NCBI GenBank assembly: GCA_965221135.1
Contig: CBDCRZ010000036.1
Location: 1-64,000 of the forward strand
Direction: 5' to 3'
Length of the DNA: 64,000 nucleotides
From: Sansalvadorimonas sp965221135
Lineage (GTDB): Bacteria; Pseudomonadota; Gammaproteobacteria; Pseudomonadales; Endozoicomonadaceae
Part shown: one piece after another, positions 18,532 through 29,556 of the stretch
Layout: every line of letters starts with the position of its first letter
How positions within the stretch are numbered: position 1 is the stretch's first letter
Translations under genes and position numbers: made by a program
The notes under the pieces: generated by a model
Database searches by the model: none
What the model was told of the DNA's origin: nothing
What the model saw: the letters and a program-made list of their open reading frames with translations, nothing else

Positions 18532-20056
18532 TGAAAGCTGTAGAAACATTAATTACGGACAATATTGCTCACTGGGCTTTGGCGGTTCAGAAGCGCAACG
18601 CAATCGGTCGAGGTTCCAGCAAGAAGATTGACCTATACGGCATTAAGAAACTGCGTGAGCTGATTCTGGACCTGGCGGTTCGGGGTAAGCTTGTGCCGCA
18701 GAATGCTGATGCAGAGCCTGCTTCCGTATTGCTTGAACAACGTGTTGAAAAGAAAGCTCAGCTGATTAAAGACAAAAAGATCAAAAAACCTAAAGCGTTG
18801 CCTCCAATTTCTGATGAGGAAAAACCAAAGGAGCTACCTGAGGGCTGGGGGCTTGCCAGACTTGGTGATGTAATGAATGGTATTACTCCGATCTTGAGTT
18901 GGAGCCAGAAAAATACATTGATAACGGTGACCTGATTTATGCTTGGTCAGCCTCTTTTGGCCCCTTCATCTGGGAAGGTGGCAGAGCAATTTATCATTAT
19001 CACATTTGGAAGCTAGACCTGTTCCACAAGCCATCCTTCTCTAAGGAATTTTTGTACACCTATCTTTTGGCGATAACAGAACACATTAAAGCTTCTGGCA
19101 GCGGCATTGCGATGATCCATATGACAAAGGAGCGTATGGAGAAGCTTGTATTGCCCATTCCACCCCTAGAAGAACAACACCGCATAGTCGCCAAAGTCAA
19201 CGAACTCATGTCCCTGTGTGACCAGCTGGAACAGCAAACCGAAACCAGTCTCACCGTTCATACGACACTGGTTGAAAATCTGCTGGCAACGGTAACCATA
19301 AGCACCAATGCCGCCGAGCTGGAGAAAAACTGGAACCGCATCGCCGAACACTTCACCGCCCTGTTCCCTGCCGACACCCGAGGCGAAGCCAGCATCGATC
19401 TGCTCAAACAAACCGTGCTGCAACTGGCCGTCATGGGCAAGCTGGTTCCTCAAGACCCGAACGATGAACCGGCTTCGGTACTGCTGGAAAAAATTGCCGC
19501 TGAAAAGGCGCAGTTGATTAAAGAGAAGAAAGCCAAAAATCACCCAAGTGTTCAGCCAATTGGTGAGTTAGGAGATATCCCTGAATCCTGGGAAAAGATT
19601 GTAGTCCAAGACTTTGCTGACATTCGGCTGGGGAGCACCCCTAGTAGAACAGAGCCTGAATTCTGGCACGGCGATATCCCTTGGGTCAGTTCGGGAGAGG
19701 TAGCACACAAAGTAATCTGGGACACAAAGGAAAAAATCACAGAAAAAGGAATGGGGAATTCAAGCACCTCCATAATCCCCGCTAGAAGCCTTTTAATGGC
19801 TATCATCGGGCAGGGCAAAACAAGAGGCCAAACTGCCTTGTTGGGAATTGATGCTTGTACAAATCAAAATATTGCTGCATTTGTTTTCAATGAAAACCAT
19901 GTCATTCCAGAGTTTGCATGGACTTGGGCTAAGAGCAAATACGAAGCTCACAGAGGTGGCGGTCATGGGGGGGCGCAACCAGCACTGAATGGCAAAAAAG
20001 TTAGAAGCTTTAGCTTTCCACTTCCATCTACGAACGAGCAACGAAGAATTGTTAAA
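18531..20056 (+). pseudogene. hsdS: Type I specificity subunit S, frameshifted and truncated
   Basis: HsdS sets the recognition sequence with two target domains. The first half starts at 18531 and breaks near 18890-18935 inside target domain 1, much of which is missing. The second frame resumes with IPPLEEQHRIVAKVNELM, the conserved spacer LLKQTVLQLAVMGKLVPQ, and target domain 2 ending STNEQRRIV. At about 20054 the sequence passes into an IS1595-type element, so the last conserved helix is lost. Confidence 0.85.
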
Positions 20057-20152
20057 AGGTTGCCTGATTACCACCGAACCTACGTCATAAACCAGTGCTA
20101 TAACGAACTACTATAATAAGCGTCGACTGTCATATGCTTTGGAGGCAGACTG

Positions 20153-21108
20153 ATGTGTAAAAACACCATTCAGTATCAAAAAGGCCTTGGCATTACGCAA
20201 TTTCTTGCTGATTACGGCAGAGAGGAGCAGTGTGAGAGTGCGGTGTTCTCTTGGCGCTGGCCAGATGGCTTTAAATGTCCTAAATGTAGATCCCGCAGCT
20301 TCTGCAAGCTTCACCGAAAAGCAGAATTCCAGTGTAATCGCTGTCGTCACCAGACTTCATTGACCAGTAACACCATCTTTGACTCAACAAAGCTCCCCCT
20401 CACTACTTGGTTTCTGGGCATATACCTCATCACCCAGAGTAAAACGGGGATTTCTGCCCTGGCTCTGCACCGACAACTTTCTATCTCCTACAATGCCGCA
20501 CTGCGCATGAAGCACAAGCTTATGCAGGTCATGATGGAGAGGGATAATAGTTGGCAGTTGGGTGGTTTTGTCCAGGTTGATGATGCCTATTGGGGCGGTG
20601 AGCGCCACGGGGGGCGTCGGGGCAGAGGCTCAGAGAATAAAGCGCCATTTGTGGCTGCAGTCCAGACAGATGCTGATAACCACCCGCACTACATGCGCTT
20701 CAATTCCGTTGATAACTTTCAGCGCTCAACCATTAAGGAGTAGGCGGAACATGCTCTGAAAAAAGGGGCCCGGGTCGTCAGTGATGGTTTGTCCTGTTTA
20801 GGGGTATTGAAGATGCCGGCTGCTTTCACAGCGCCATCATTACCGGTGGCGGTTATGCCTCCATGGGTAATGAAGTGTTCACCTGGGTCAACACCATGCT
20901 CGGTAACGTGAAAACAGCGATTGCCGGGACTTACCACAAGCTCGATCCGAAGCATTTGGGCCGGTATTTGTCTGAGTTCAACTATCGGTTTAACCGGCGA
21001 TTTGACATGCCTTCAATGATCTCAAGACTTGGCCGTGCAGCAGTCAATACAGCGCCAATGCCGGAACGATTGCTCAAACTGCCAGATGTCCAGTGGAATA
21101 CGAGCTAG
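20153..21108 (+). pseudogene. IS1595 family transposase, decayed
   Basis: An N-terminal zinc ribbon (CPKC then CNRC) is followed by an ISXO2-like DDE domain with VQVDDAYWGGERHGGRRG. A TAG at about 20741-20743 and a later frameshift interrupt it. The C-terminal part returns at 20863-21108 (HLGRYLSEFNYRFNRRFD). The element seems to start near 20054, where hsdS breaks off. Its right end was not located with confidence, perhaps near 21120. Confidence 0.8.
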
Positions 21109-21360
21109 CCATCAGCCGGGCACTAAAGACAACTGCAGAGTGGACTCCATCATTTTGAATGATGCTGAGGATCTTTGCCTGGCCGGGGCGATTAGAGGCT
21201 GGTTTTGCCAGCCACAACTGGAGAGCACGTCTATATGATGCCTATTTCACCGGTAACAGTGGTCAGGTTCTGTTATTTCCTCACTGGAATATAGGTTTAA
21301 AGAATGAAAAAGTGTGCGGATATTCTTAAATGAACTTTCCAGGATCATGACGTACGATCA

Positions 21361-21527
21361 ATGGTAATCAGGATTTGTTTTGACACCATGACACTTGGTC
21401 AGGACGAAGTGTTGAAATGTAATCACAGATTCCATCTCAAGTGTATTGCTCAGTGGAACGTCAAGTTCCTATTGCAAGGCCTTCATCCTTCATGTCCTTC
21501 GTGCAGGGATACGAGAAATCATCATCC
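21361..21527 (+). pseudogene. RING-H2 finger fragment
   Basis: The short frame reads RICFDTMTLGQDEVL, then KCNHRFHLKCIAQW and SCPSCR, which fits the C-x-H-x2-H-x2-C and C-x2-C halves of a eukaryotic RING-H2 domain, the core of many E3 ubiquitin ligases. The first zinc ligand pair has only one Cys. A TGA lies upstream at about 21331-21333, and the coding sequence is cut at the 3' side by the IS630 copy at 21528. It is likely a remnant of an effector-like gene. Confidence 0.45.
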
Positions 21528-21529
21528 TA

Positions 21530-22850
21530 GTGCAGCCAAGCGCTAATACCCGCACAAATTCATGCCTGTAATGGCCGGGCCTTATAAGTCCACTTGAAAG
21601 GCTTGGCCATTTTCTTATTAAAGAACTCAACAAAAACGTGGAGCCTGGTTTTTAGGTCATTCGTGGATGTGAAGCTGTTCCGCTTCAGGAACCGTCTTGC
21701 CAGAATGGAAAACCAGATCTCAATCTGGTTCAGCCAGGATGCATGCTTCGGTGTATAGTGGGAAACGATCTTGTGGGAAGAGCAGCTCAGGTACTCTGCA
21801 CGACTTTGCATGTTCTTCAGTATTCCCGATTTTCTTTTAACACCAAGCTCTTCAGTCGTTGTGCCCTCAACCTTTGCGACGGCCCTGACAGCGGCTTCCG
21901 ACATATGTGTGTTGAGCCTGTCCATGACAAGGTGCCAGCCTGCTGCGTGAGGGTCACTGGCCAGCGTGTCGTTTAACAAGTCGGCGAAGTCTTCCTCTGT
22001 TCTGGTATCTCTTACCAGAGGTATGATTTCTCCTGTGGCAACGTCCATGCCTGCCAGCAATGCCTGAGTGCCATGGCGCTTGTATTCAAACTCGCGCTTT
22101 TCTATATAACCCGGCTTGACTGGTTTCCCTTCTGTCAGGGGTTCCAGAGCCTGCATACCGGTCTTTTCATCGAAAGAGATTGTTCGGATGTTTTGTTCGG
22201 CACCTTCAAGGGCTTGCTGATAGGTGTCGCAGACATCCGCACAGTGAATCTCAAACGCTTCATCTCTGGGAGAGTCTACCCATCCTTTGACTTTATCGGG
22301 ACGAATATCAGCCTGATTTTAAAAAACGCCCCACTTGTCTCTGCGAGATGGATGGAACGATACCTTTATCCGCAGCGGCCATTGCCAGCGAATTCTCCGA
22401 CCAGTGGCTCAGGGGGTAGCCATGCTCTTCCGGTTTATCGCAAGACATAGCAACAATCTGACAAATCTGCTCAACGGTAAACTTGGGGGGGGCTCCAGGT
22501 CTTGGCGCTTCTTTCAGTCGATCCTGAGTGGATAGCTCATCAGAACGCTCGACCCAGTGCTTGCGCCCGCGGGTGACCGTTTCCCGGGTGCATTGGAGCT
22601 CTCGAGATGCTCCCGAGAGACTTTTTCCTTCAGCACCAGTCAGTATGATTTGGGCTCTGAGAACCAGTGATTGCGCACTTTTGCGTTTGCGAATTATGAG
22701 TTCAAGGTCGTCACGTTGTTGATCGGACAAGCTGATTTTCTGAGTGTGTTTTGACGGCATCCGTACTACTTGTTGAATGGTATTAGGGAGTAAAGGGAGC
22801 GCGGATCAGAACATATCTCAAACTGTATGTATATTAGAGCTTTCCTGCAC
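21530..22850 (-). mobile_element. IS630 family element, copy 1
   Basis: The 1321 bp element is flanked by TA on both sides (21528-21529 and 22851-22852). The imperfect terminal repeats read ctagtgcagccaagcgctaa at the left and, on the complement, ctagtgcaggaaagctctaa at the right. Copy 2 at 59303-60623 has the same length and ends. It interrupts the RING-H2 fragment. Confidence 0.85.
21560..22760 (-). CDS. IS630 transposase in two overlapping frames
   Basis: Frame 1 (ATG at 22760, ending 22308) is the helix-turn-helix half, MPSKHTQKISLSD onward, 150 residues. Frame 2, down to 21560, is the DDE half with TISFDEKTG, VMDRLNTHMS and NQIEIWFSIL (D, D, E). The switch is +1 relative to frame 1 at a T6A4 tract (22317-22326). 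Copy 2 has the same switch point, so it may be a programmed shift or transcription slippage rather than damage. This copy otherwise looks open. Confidence 0.75.
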
Positions 22851-22910
22851 TAGTTTATAGACGTGGGGTCCCTGGGCAGGGAGTGAGATTGCGGGTGCTC
22901 AGCCGCGCGA

Positions 22911-23416
22911 AAAAACGCTAGCGACAGACTCAAAATCGGGGTTGACTTTCAGGTTGACTTTGGTTGACTTTTTTCCATTTAATCCTTCAATAACAAATAC
23001 CTAGCGGGTCAACCACAGCTCCTTCCAGCCCTTGCAAAAAGTCAACCTGGTTGACTTTTTTGGTTGACTCTCAGGTTGACCATTTTCGGCATCGTCCACC
23101 GCCAGTGAATGCCAGAACAGACGCGAAACTTTCAGCTCTTTGGCCCAGCGCCCCATATGGCGACCCATTGTTATGCTGGTGTTTACGGCGCTGATTATGT
23201 GTCGATGGATGGGCTGGGCTTCCCCGGACTTAAGTGAAACACTGGTGTTGAAGTTGCTCGGTATCGTCCAGTTTGGATGGGTGGAGAAGGTGATGAAGAA
23301 CATTCATCGCTGAATCATTCCCCACCAGGTGGGTTATCAATAGAAACAAATTTGCAGATGTAGATATTGATAACCCTATTGTCACCCCATACAGTCCGTG
23401 CGCTATCAGGGAATGG
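22911..23416. repeat. Zinc-finger unit remnant and inter-gene module before gene D
   Basis: From about 22911 the sequence resembles the 5' region of a zinc-finger gene (gacagactca, GTTGAC boxes, tagcgggtcaacc), but the gene itself is gone. So at least one further unit once extended to the left. The X remnant (minus) and a shortened holin-like remnant follow, then the inverted repeat at 23331-23342 and 23365-23376. The type of X remnant (cagcccttgcaaaaagtcaa) is the one also found upstream of genes H and L. Confidence 0.6.
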
Positions 23417-25900
23417 TCACTCAAGAGAAGGATGGGATTTTGTGTTGTTCCCTGTGTGGATGCGCTGGTGCCTGGTGAGGGCACTGGATTGGGCAAAGTT
23501 TTTTTACAGCCTTCGACGGGGCAGACAAAAGGGCGCTCCCCTGTGTGAGTGCGCTTGTGGGCGGTGAGGTCACTGGATCGGGCAAAGCCTTTTTTACAGC
23601 CTTCGACGGGGCAGACAAAAGGGCGCTCCCCTGTGTGAGTGCGGCTTGTGAGTGGTGAGGTGACTTGATTGGACAAAGCCTTTTTTACAGCCTTCGACGG
23701 GGCAGACAAAACGGCGCTCCCCTGAGTGAGTGCGCTTGTGGGCGGTGAGGTCACAGGATCGGGCAAACTCCCTTTGAATCCTTCAAGGCCTTCGACGGGG
23801 CAGACAAAAGGGCGCTTGCCTGTGTGAGTGCGCTTGTGGTCGGTGAGGTTCCTGGATCGGGCAAAGCCTTTTTTACAGCCTTCGACGGGGCAGACAAAAG
23901 GGTTTTCCCCTGTGTGAGTGCCCTTTGTGGGCGGTGAGGTCACTGGATCGAGGCAAAGCCTGAATTTGCAGCCTTCGACGGGTGCAGACAAAAGGGCGGT
24001 CCCCTGTGTGAGTGCGTTTGTGGGTGGTGAGGTGACTGGATTGGGAGAAAGCCCTGTTTGCAGCCTTTCAGATACAAAGGGCGACTTCCCTGTGTAGACC
24101 TTGTGGGTGGTGAGGATAGCACTGGATAACGGCGGGAAAGCCCACGTTGCAGCCTTCGACGGGGCAGACAAAGGGCGCTCCCCTGTGTACGGATGCGCTT
24201 GTGCGCCAGGTCACTGGATCGGGGCAAAGCCTTTTTACAGCCTTCGACGGGGCAGACAAAAGGGCGCTCCCCTTGTGAAATGCGCTTGTTGCGGTGAGGG
24301 TACTGGATTGGGTTGAGCCAGCCTTCGACGGGGCAGCAGGGCGCTCCCCTGTGTGAATCCTTGTGAGTGGTGAGGTCGCCAGATCGGGCAAAGCCTTTTT
24401 TACAGCCTTCAGCACAAAAGGGCGCTTCCCTGTGTGGCCCATGCGCTTGTGGCGTTGTGATCACTGGTGTTTAAAGCCTTTTTACAGCCTTCGACGGATG
24501 GCAGACAAAAGGGCGCTCCCCTGTGTGAGTGCGCTTGTGAGTGGTGAGGTGACAGTTTGGATCGGTGGAAAGCCCTGTTTGCAGCCTTCGACGGGGCAGG
24601 CAAAAGGGCGCTCCCCTGTGTGAATGCGCTTGTGCAGTGGTAGGGATAAAGCCTATTGTTTACAGCCTTCGACGGGGCAGACAAAAGGGCGCTCCCCTGT
24701 GTGAGATGCGCTTGTGGCTGGTGAGGTGACTGGATTGGGTAAAGCCCTGTTTGCAGCCTTCGACGGGGCAGACAAAAGGGCGCTCCCCTGTGTGATGCGC
24801 TTGTGGGCGGTGAGGTCACTGGATTGGGTAAAGCCCTTTTTGCAGCCTTCGACGGGGCAGACAAAAGGGCGCTCCCCTGTGTGAGTGCGCTTGTGGCGTG
24901 GTGAGGGCACCGGATTGGGTAAAGCCCTGTTTGCAGCCTTCGACGGGGCAGACAAAAGGGCGCTCCCCTGTGTGAGTGCGCTTGTGCTTGGTGAGGGCAC
25001 CGGATTCGGTAAAGCCCTGTTTGCATCCTTCGACGGGGCAGACAAAAGGGCGCTCCCCTGTGTGAATGCGCTTGTGCTTGGTGAGGTCACTGGATTGGGT
25101 AAAGCCCTGGTTACAGCCTTCGACGGGGCAGACAAAAGGGCGCTCCCCTGTGTGAATGCGCTTGTGCCTGGTGACTGGAGTCGGGTAAAGCCCTGTTTGC
25201 AGCCTTCGACGGGGCAGACAAAAGGGCGCTCCCCTGTGTGAACGCGTTTTTTTCCTGGACGGACTCTGAGAGTGTGCGTATCCGGAGTGTCTGCAGGAAG
25301 AAGTTCAGTGTCAGATTGAACCTCAATACTGTCCCAGGGGAAGTTATCCTCCCAGAATGTCCAGTCTTCGGAATTCTCTGAGTGTGAAGGGCTTGTCTGA
25401 AGCTCATGGCTGTCGTCACTTGTCCAGCTATTCAGAGGTGTTAGTTCAGGAAAAAGCCGTTCGGTACTGGAGTGAAGTGAGCAATGAATGTCAGGGATAT
25501 ACATTTCACCGCCCTCTTCAGAAAATATATTGCAAACTCCCGATTTATCCTCAATACGGGTCAAGGCATTCCCTTCAATTACAAGAGGGAATGCCTGCTT
25601 TGCGTGTGTGAGTGTGAGTTGTGTGTTTTGTTCCTTTCCCTGGCAATGCACAATGTGTTGATCGCCAGCCTTCACCACAGAACAGGATGTTGTTCCATGG
25701 GGGTGGATTTGCGTGCCCTTTGTACCCGGAATGGCGACCCTTCCCGTCGAGTCGATATGAATTTGCACCGGGTAAACCGGGTGATTAGATTTAAGCGCAG
25801 GTATATGGATAAGCTTGTTGTTGCCGGAAAAGGTATTGGGAGAAAACAGACTGATGACAATAGAGGTCGTCAAGATACAAATGCATGACTTAAAGAGCAT
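23417..25900 (-). pseudogene. C2H2 zinc-finger array gene D, heavily frameshifted
   Basis: The start (ATG at 25900) and the N-terminal domain are intact, but the first finger loses frame where the repeat core is shortened (cctggtgactggagtcggg, about 25167-25190). Many one- to few-base indels follow, densest between 23640 and 24720, for example ccttgtgaaatgcg and gcgcttgttgcggtgag. Only scattered fingers return to frame. It is a decaying copy, or a stretch of poor assembly in a repeat. Its flanks are very close to those of gene E. Confidence 0.8.
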
Positions 25901-26509
25901 AGAGTCACCCCCAAAAAAGAAGGTGAATGAGGATAGACTCAAACGTGATAACGGCGAGGAACATCCCCACGATAGAAACCCGGTCTTTACGGGGGGCTGC
26001 AGGGTTCAATAATCAGCGGGTACGGAGCACCGCAAAAGCGCTGGCGACAGACTCACACCGGGGTTAACTTTTTAAGGCCGCAATAGCAAATAGTTAGCGG
26101 GTCAACCAAAGCTCTGTCCATTCCTTGGAAATAGTCAACTTGGTTGACTTTTTTGGTTGACTCTCAGGTTGACCATTTTCGGCATCGTCCACCGCCAGTG
26201 AATGCCAGAACAAACGCGAAACTTTCAGCTCTTTGGCCCAGCGCCCCATATGGCGACCCATTGTTATGCTGGTGTTTACGGCGCTGATTATGTGTCGATG
26301 GATGGGCTGGGCTTCCCCGGACTTAAGTGAAACACTGGTGTTGAAGTTGCTCGGTATCGTCCAGTTTGGATGGGTGGAGAAGGTGATGAAGAACATTCAT
26401 CGCTGAATCATTCCCCACCAGGTGGGTTATCAATAGAAACAAATTTGCAGATGTAGATATTGATAACCCTATTGTCACCCCATACAGTCCGTGCGCTATC
26501 AGGGAATGG
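25901..26509. repeat. Inter-gene module D/E
   Basis: This has the 5' region of gene D (G5/T6 tract), GTTGAC boxes, the gene X 3' remnant, and the shortened holin-like remnant as before gene D (it lacks the segment between gtccag and gtggag). The inverted repeat is at 26424-26435 and 26458-26469. The shared deletion shows the D and E units arose from one another. Gene E reads into this module to 26323. Confidence 0.7.
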
Positions 26510-29500
26510 TCACTCAAGAGAAGGATGGGATTTTGTGTTGTTCCCTGTGTGGATGCGCTGGTGCCTGGTGAGGGCACTGGATTGGGCAAAGTTTTTTTTA
26601 CAGCCTTCGACGGGGCAGACAAAAGGGCGCTCCCCTGTGTGAGTGCGCTTGTGGGCGGTGAGGTCACTGGATCGGGCAAAGCCTTTTTTACAGCCTTCGA
26701 CGGGGCAGACAAAAGGGCGCTCCCCTGTGTGAGTGCGCTTGTGGGTGGTGAGGTGACTGGATTGGATTGGGTAAAGCCCTGTTTGCAGCCTTCGACGGGG
26801 CAGACAAAAGGGCGCTCCCCTGTGTGAATGCGCTTGTGCCTGGTGAGGTCTCTGGATTGGGTAAAGCCCTGTTTGCAGCCTTCGACGGGGCAGACAAAAG
26901 GGCGCTTCCCTGTGTGGATGCGCTTGTGGTCGGTGAGGTTACTGGATCGGGCAAAGCCTTTTTTACAGCCTTCGACGGGGCAGACAAAAGGGCGCTCCCC
27001 TGTGTGAGTGCGCTTGTGGGCGGTGAGGTCACTGGATCGGGCAAAGCCTTTTTTACAGCCTTCGACGGGGCAGACAAAAGGGCGCTCCCCTGTGTGAGTG
27101 CGTTTGTGGGTGGTGAGGTGACTGGATTGGGCAAAGCCTTTTTTACAGCCTTCGACGGGGCAGAAAAAAGGGCGGTTCCCTGTGTGAGTGCGCTTGTGGG
27201 CGGTGAGGTGACTGGAGTGGGTAAAGCCCTGTTTGCAGCCTTCGACGGGGCAGAAAAAAGGGCGGTTCCCTGTGTGAGTGCGCTTGTGGGTGGTGAGGGC
27301 ACTGGATTGGGTAAAGCCCTGTTTGCAGCCTTCGACGGGGCAGACAAAAGGGCGCTCCCCTGTGTGGATGCGCTTGTGCCTGGAGAGGTCACTGGATCGG
27401 GCAAAGCCTTTTTTACAGCTTTCGACGGGGCAGACAAAAGGGCGCTCCCCTGTGTGAGTGCGCTTGTGGGCGGTGAGGTTACTGGATCGGGCAAAGCCTT
27501 TTTTACAGCCTTCGACGGGGCAGACAAAAGGGCGCTCCCCTGTGTGAGTGCGCTTGTGGACGGTGAGGTCACTGGATCGGGCAAAGCCTTTTTTACAGCC
27601 TTCGACGGGGCAGACAAAAGGGCGCTCCCCTGTGTGAGTGCGCTTGTGGGTGGTGAGGTGACCGGATTCGATAAAGCCCTGTTTGCAGCCTTCGACGGGG
27701 CAGGCAAAAGGGCGCTCCCCTGTGTGAGTGCGCTTGTGGGTGGTGAGGTGACCGGATTCGATAAAGCCCTGTTTGCAGCCTTCGACGGGGCAGGCAAAAG
27801 GGCGCTCCCCTGTGTGAGTGCGCTTGTGGGTGGTGAGGGCACCGGGTTGGGTAAAGCCCTGTTTGCAGCCTTCGACGGGGCAGACAAAAGGGCGCTCCCC
27901 TGTGTGGATGCGCTTGTGGGCGGTGAGGGCACTGGATCGGGTAAAGCCCTGTTTGCAGCCTTCGACGGGGCAGACAAAAGGGCGCTCCCCTGTGTGAGCG
28001 CGCAGATGCCTGGTGAGGGCACCAGATTGGGTAAAGCCCTGTTTGCAGCCTTCGACGGGGCAGAAAAAAGGGCGCTCCCCTGTGTGAGTGCGCTTGTGGG
28101 CGGTGAGGTCACCGGATCGGGCAAAGCCCTGTTTGCAGCCTTCGACGGGGCAGACAAAAGGGCGCTCCCCTGTGTGAGTGCGCTTGTGGGTTGTGAGGTC
28201 ACCGGATTGGGTAAAGCCTTGTTTGCAGCCTTCGACGGGGCAGACAAAAGGGCGCTCCCCTGTGTGCATGCGCTTGTGGATGGTGAGGTTACTGGATTGG
28301 GTAAAGCTCTGTTTGCAGCCTTCGACGGGGCAGACAAAAGGGCGCTCCCCTGTGTGAATGAGCTTGTGCTTGGTGAGGTCACTGGATTGGGCAAAGCCTT
28401 TTTTACAGCCTTCGACGGGGCAGACAAAAGGGCGCTCCCCTGTGTGAGTGCGCTTGTGCCTGGTGAGGTCACTGGATTGGGTAAAGCCCTGTTTGCAGCC
28501 TTCGACGGGGCAGACAAAAGGGCGCTCCCCTGTGTGAATGCGCTTGTGATTGGTGAGGTCACTGGATTGGGTAAAGCCTTTTTTACAGCCTTCGACGGGG
28601 CAGACAAAAGGGAGCTTCCCTGTGTGAATGCGCAGGTGCCTGGTGAGGGCACTGGATCGGGCAAAGCCTTTTTTACAGCCTTCGACGGGGCAGACAAAAG
28701 GGCGCTCCCCTGTGTGAATGCGCTTGTGGGTGGTGAGGTTACTGGAATGGGCAAAGCCCTGTTTGCAACCTTCGACGGGGCAGACAAAAGGGCGCTCCCC
28801 TGTGTGAATGCGCTTGTGGGCGGTGAGGTCACTGGATCGGGCAAAGCCTTTTTTACAGCCTTCGACGGGGCAGACAAAAGGGCGCTCCCCTGTGTGAACG
28901 TGCTTTTTTCCTGGACGGACTCTGAGAGTGTGCGTATCCGGAGTGTCTGCAGGAAGAAGTTCAGTGTCAGATTGAACCTCAATACTGTCCCAGGGGAAGT
29001 TATCCTCCCAGAATGTCCAGTCTTCGGAATTCTCTGAGTGTGAAGGGCTTGTCTGAAGCTCATGGCTGTCGTCACTTGTCCAGCTATTCAGAGGTGTTAG
29101 TTCAGGAAAAAGCCGTTCGGTACTGGAGTGAAGTGAGCAATGAATGTCAGGGATATACATTTCACCGTCCTCTTCAGAAAATATATTGCAAACTCCCGAT
29201 TTATCCTCAATACGGGTCAAGGCATTCCCTTCAATCACAAGAGGGAATGCCTGCTTTGCGTGTGTGAGTGTGAGTTGTGTGTTTTGTTCCTTTCCCTGGC
29301 AATGCACAATGTGTTGATCGCCAGCCTTCACCACAGAACAGGATGTTGTTCCATGGGGGTGGATTTGCGTGCCCTTTGTACCCGGAATGGCGACCCTTCC
29401 CGTCGAGTCGATATGAATTTGCACCGGGTAAACCGGGTGATTAGATTTAAGCGCAGGTATATGGATAAGCTTGTTGTTGCCGGAAAAGGTATTGGGAGAA

Positions 29501-29556
29501 ATCAGACTGATGACAATAGAGGTCGTCAAGATACAAATGCATGACTTAAAGAGCAT
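26323..29556 (-). CDS. Exported C2H2 zinc-finger array protein E (longest; frameshifted tail)
   Basis: The start is the ATG at 29556 and the product about 1077 residues. After the family N-terminal domain come 23 complete fingers: RSDA, HSNT, RSAR, QSDN, QSDR, QSDK, QSNI, QGDT, RGDA, QGAR, RSAA, QGAT, EGHT, EGHT, RSDV, RSNA, RSDR, QSAT, HSHA, QSHT, RSDA, RSND, QRDR. Finger 12 has Pro at helix position 1. A 5 bp duplication (ggattggattggg, about 26759-26770) shifts the frame in finger 24. Two more fingers are then read out of frame, and translation runs past the usual stop (26510-26512) into a hydrophobic tail ending at 26323. Fingers 8-11 are the same block as fingers 4-7 of gene H. Confidence 0.85.
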   Translation of the reverse strand: MLFKSCICILTTSIVISLISPNTFSGNNKLIHIPALKSNHPVYPVQIHIDSTGRVAIPGTKGTQIHPHGTTSCSVVKAGDQHIVHCQGKEQNTQLTLTHAKQAFPLVIEGNALTRIEDKSGVCNIFSEEDGEMYIPDIHCSLHSSTERLFPELTPLNSWTSDDSHELQTSPSHSENSEDWTFWEDNFPWDSIEVQSDTELLPADTPDTHTLRVRPGKKHVHTGERPFVCPVEGCKKGFARSSDLTAHKRIHTGERPFVCPVEGCKQGFAHSSNLTTHKRIHTGERPFVCPVEGCKKGFARSSALTRHLRIHTGKLPFVCPVEGCKKGFTQSSDLTNHKRIHTGERPFVCPVEGCKQGFTQSSDLTRHKRTHTGERPFVCPVEGCKKGFAQSSDLTKHKLIHTGERPFVCPVEGCKQSFTQSSNLTIHKRMHTGERPFVCPVEGCKQGFTQSGDLTTHKRTHTGERPFVCPVEGCKQGFARSGDLTAHKRTHTGERPFFCPVEGCKQGFTQSGALTRHLRAHTGERPFVCPVEGCKQGFTRSSALTAHKRIHTGERPFVCPVEGCKQGFTQPGALTTHKRTHTGERPFACPVEGCKQGFIESGHLTTHKRTHTGERPFACPVEGCKQGFIESGHLTTHKRTHTGERPFVCPVEGCKKGFARSSDLTVHKRTHTGERPFVCPVEGCKKGFARSSNLTAHKRTHTGERPFVCPVESCKKGFARSSDLSRHKRIHTGERPFVCPVEGCKQGFTQSSALTTHKRTHTGNRPFFCPVEGCKQGFTHSSHLTAHKRTHTGNRPFFCPVEGCKKGFAQSSHLTTHKRTHTGERPFVCPVEGCKKGFARSSDLTAHKRTHTGERPFVCPVEGCKKGFARSSNLTDHKRIHTGKRPFVCPVEGCKQGFTQSRDLTRHKRIHTGERPFVCPVEGCKQGFTQSNPVTSPPTSALTQGSALLSAPSKAVKKALPDPVTSPPTSALTQGSALLSAPSKAVKKTLPNPVPSPGTSASTQGTTQNPILLLSDHSLIAHGLYGVTIGLSISTSANLFLLITHLVGNDSAMNVLHHLLHPSKLDDTEQLQHQCFT

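Noticed and set aside
20111..20350. Minus-strand and other small frames across the restriction genes and transposases
   Set aside because: They are shadows of well-supported genes in other frames, with no independent motifs.
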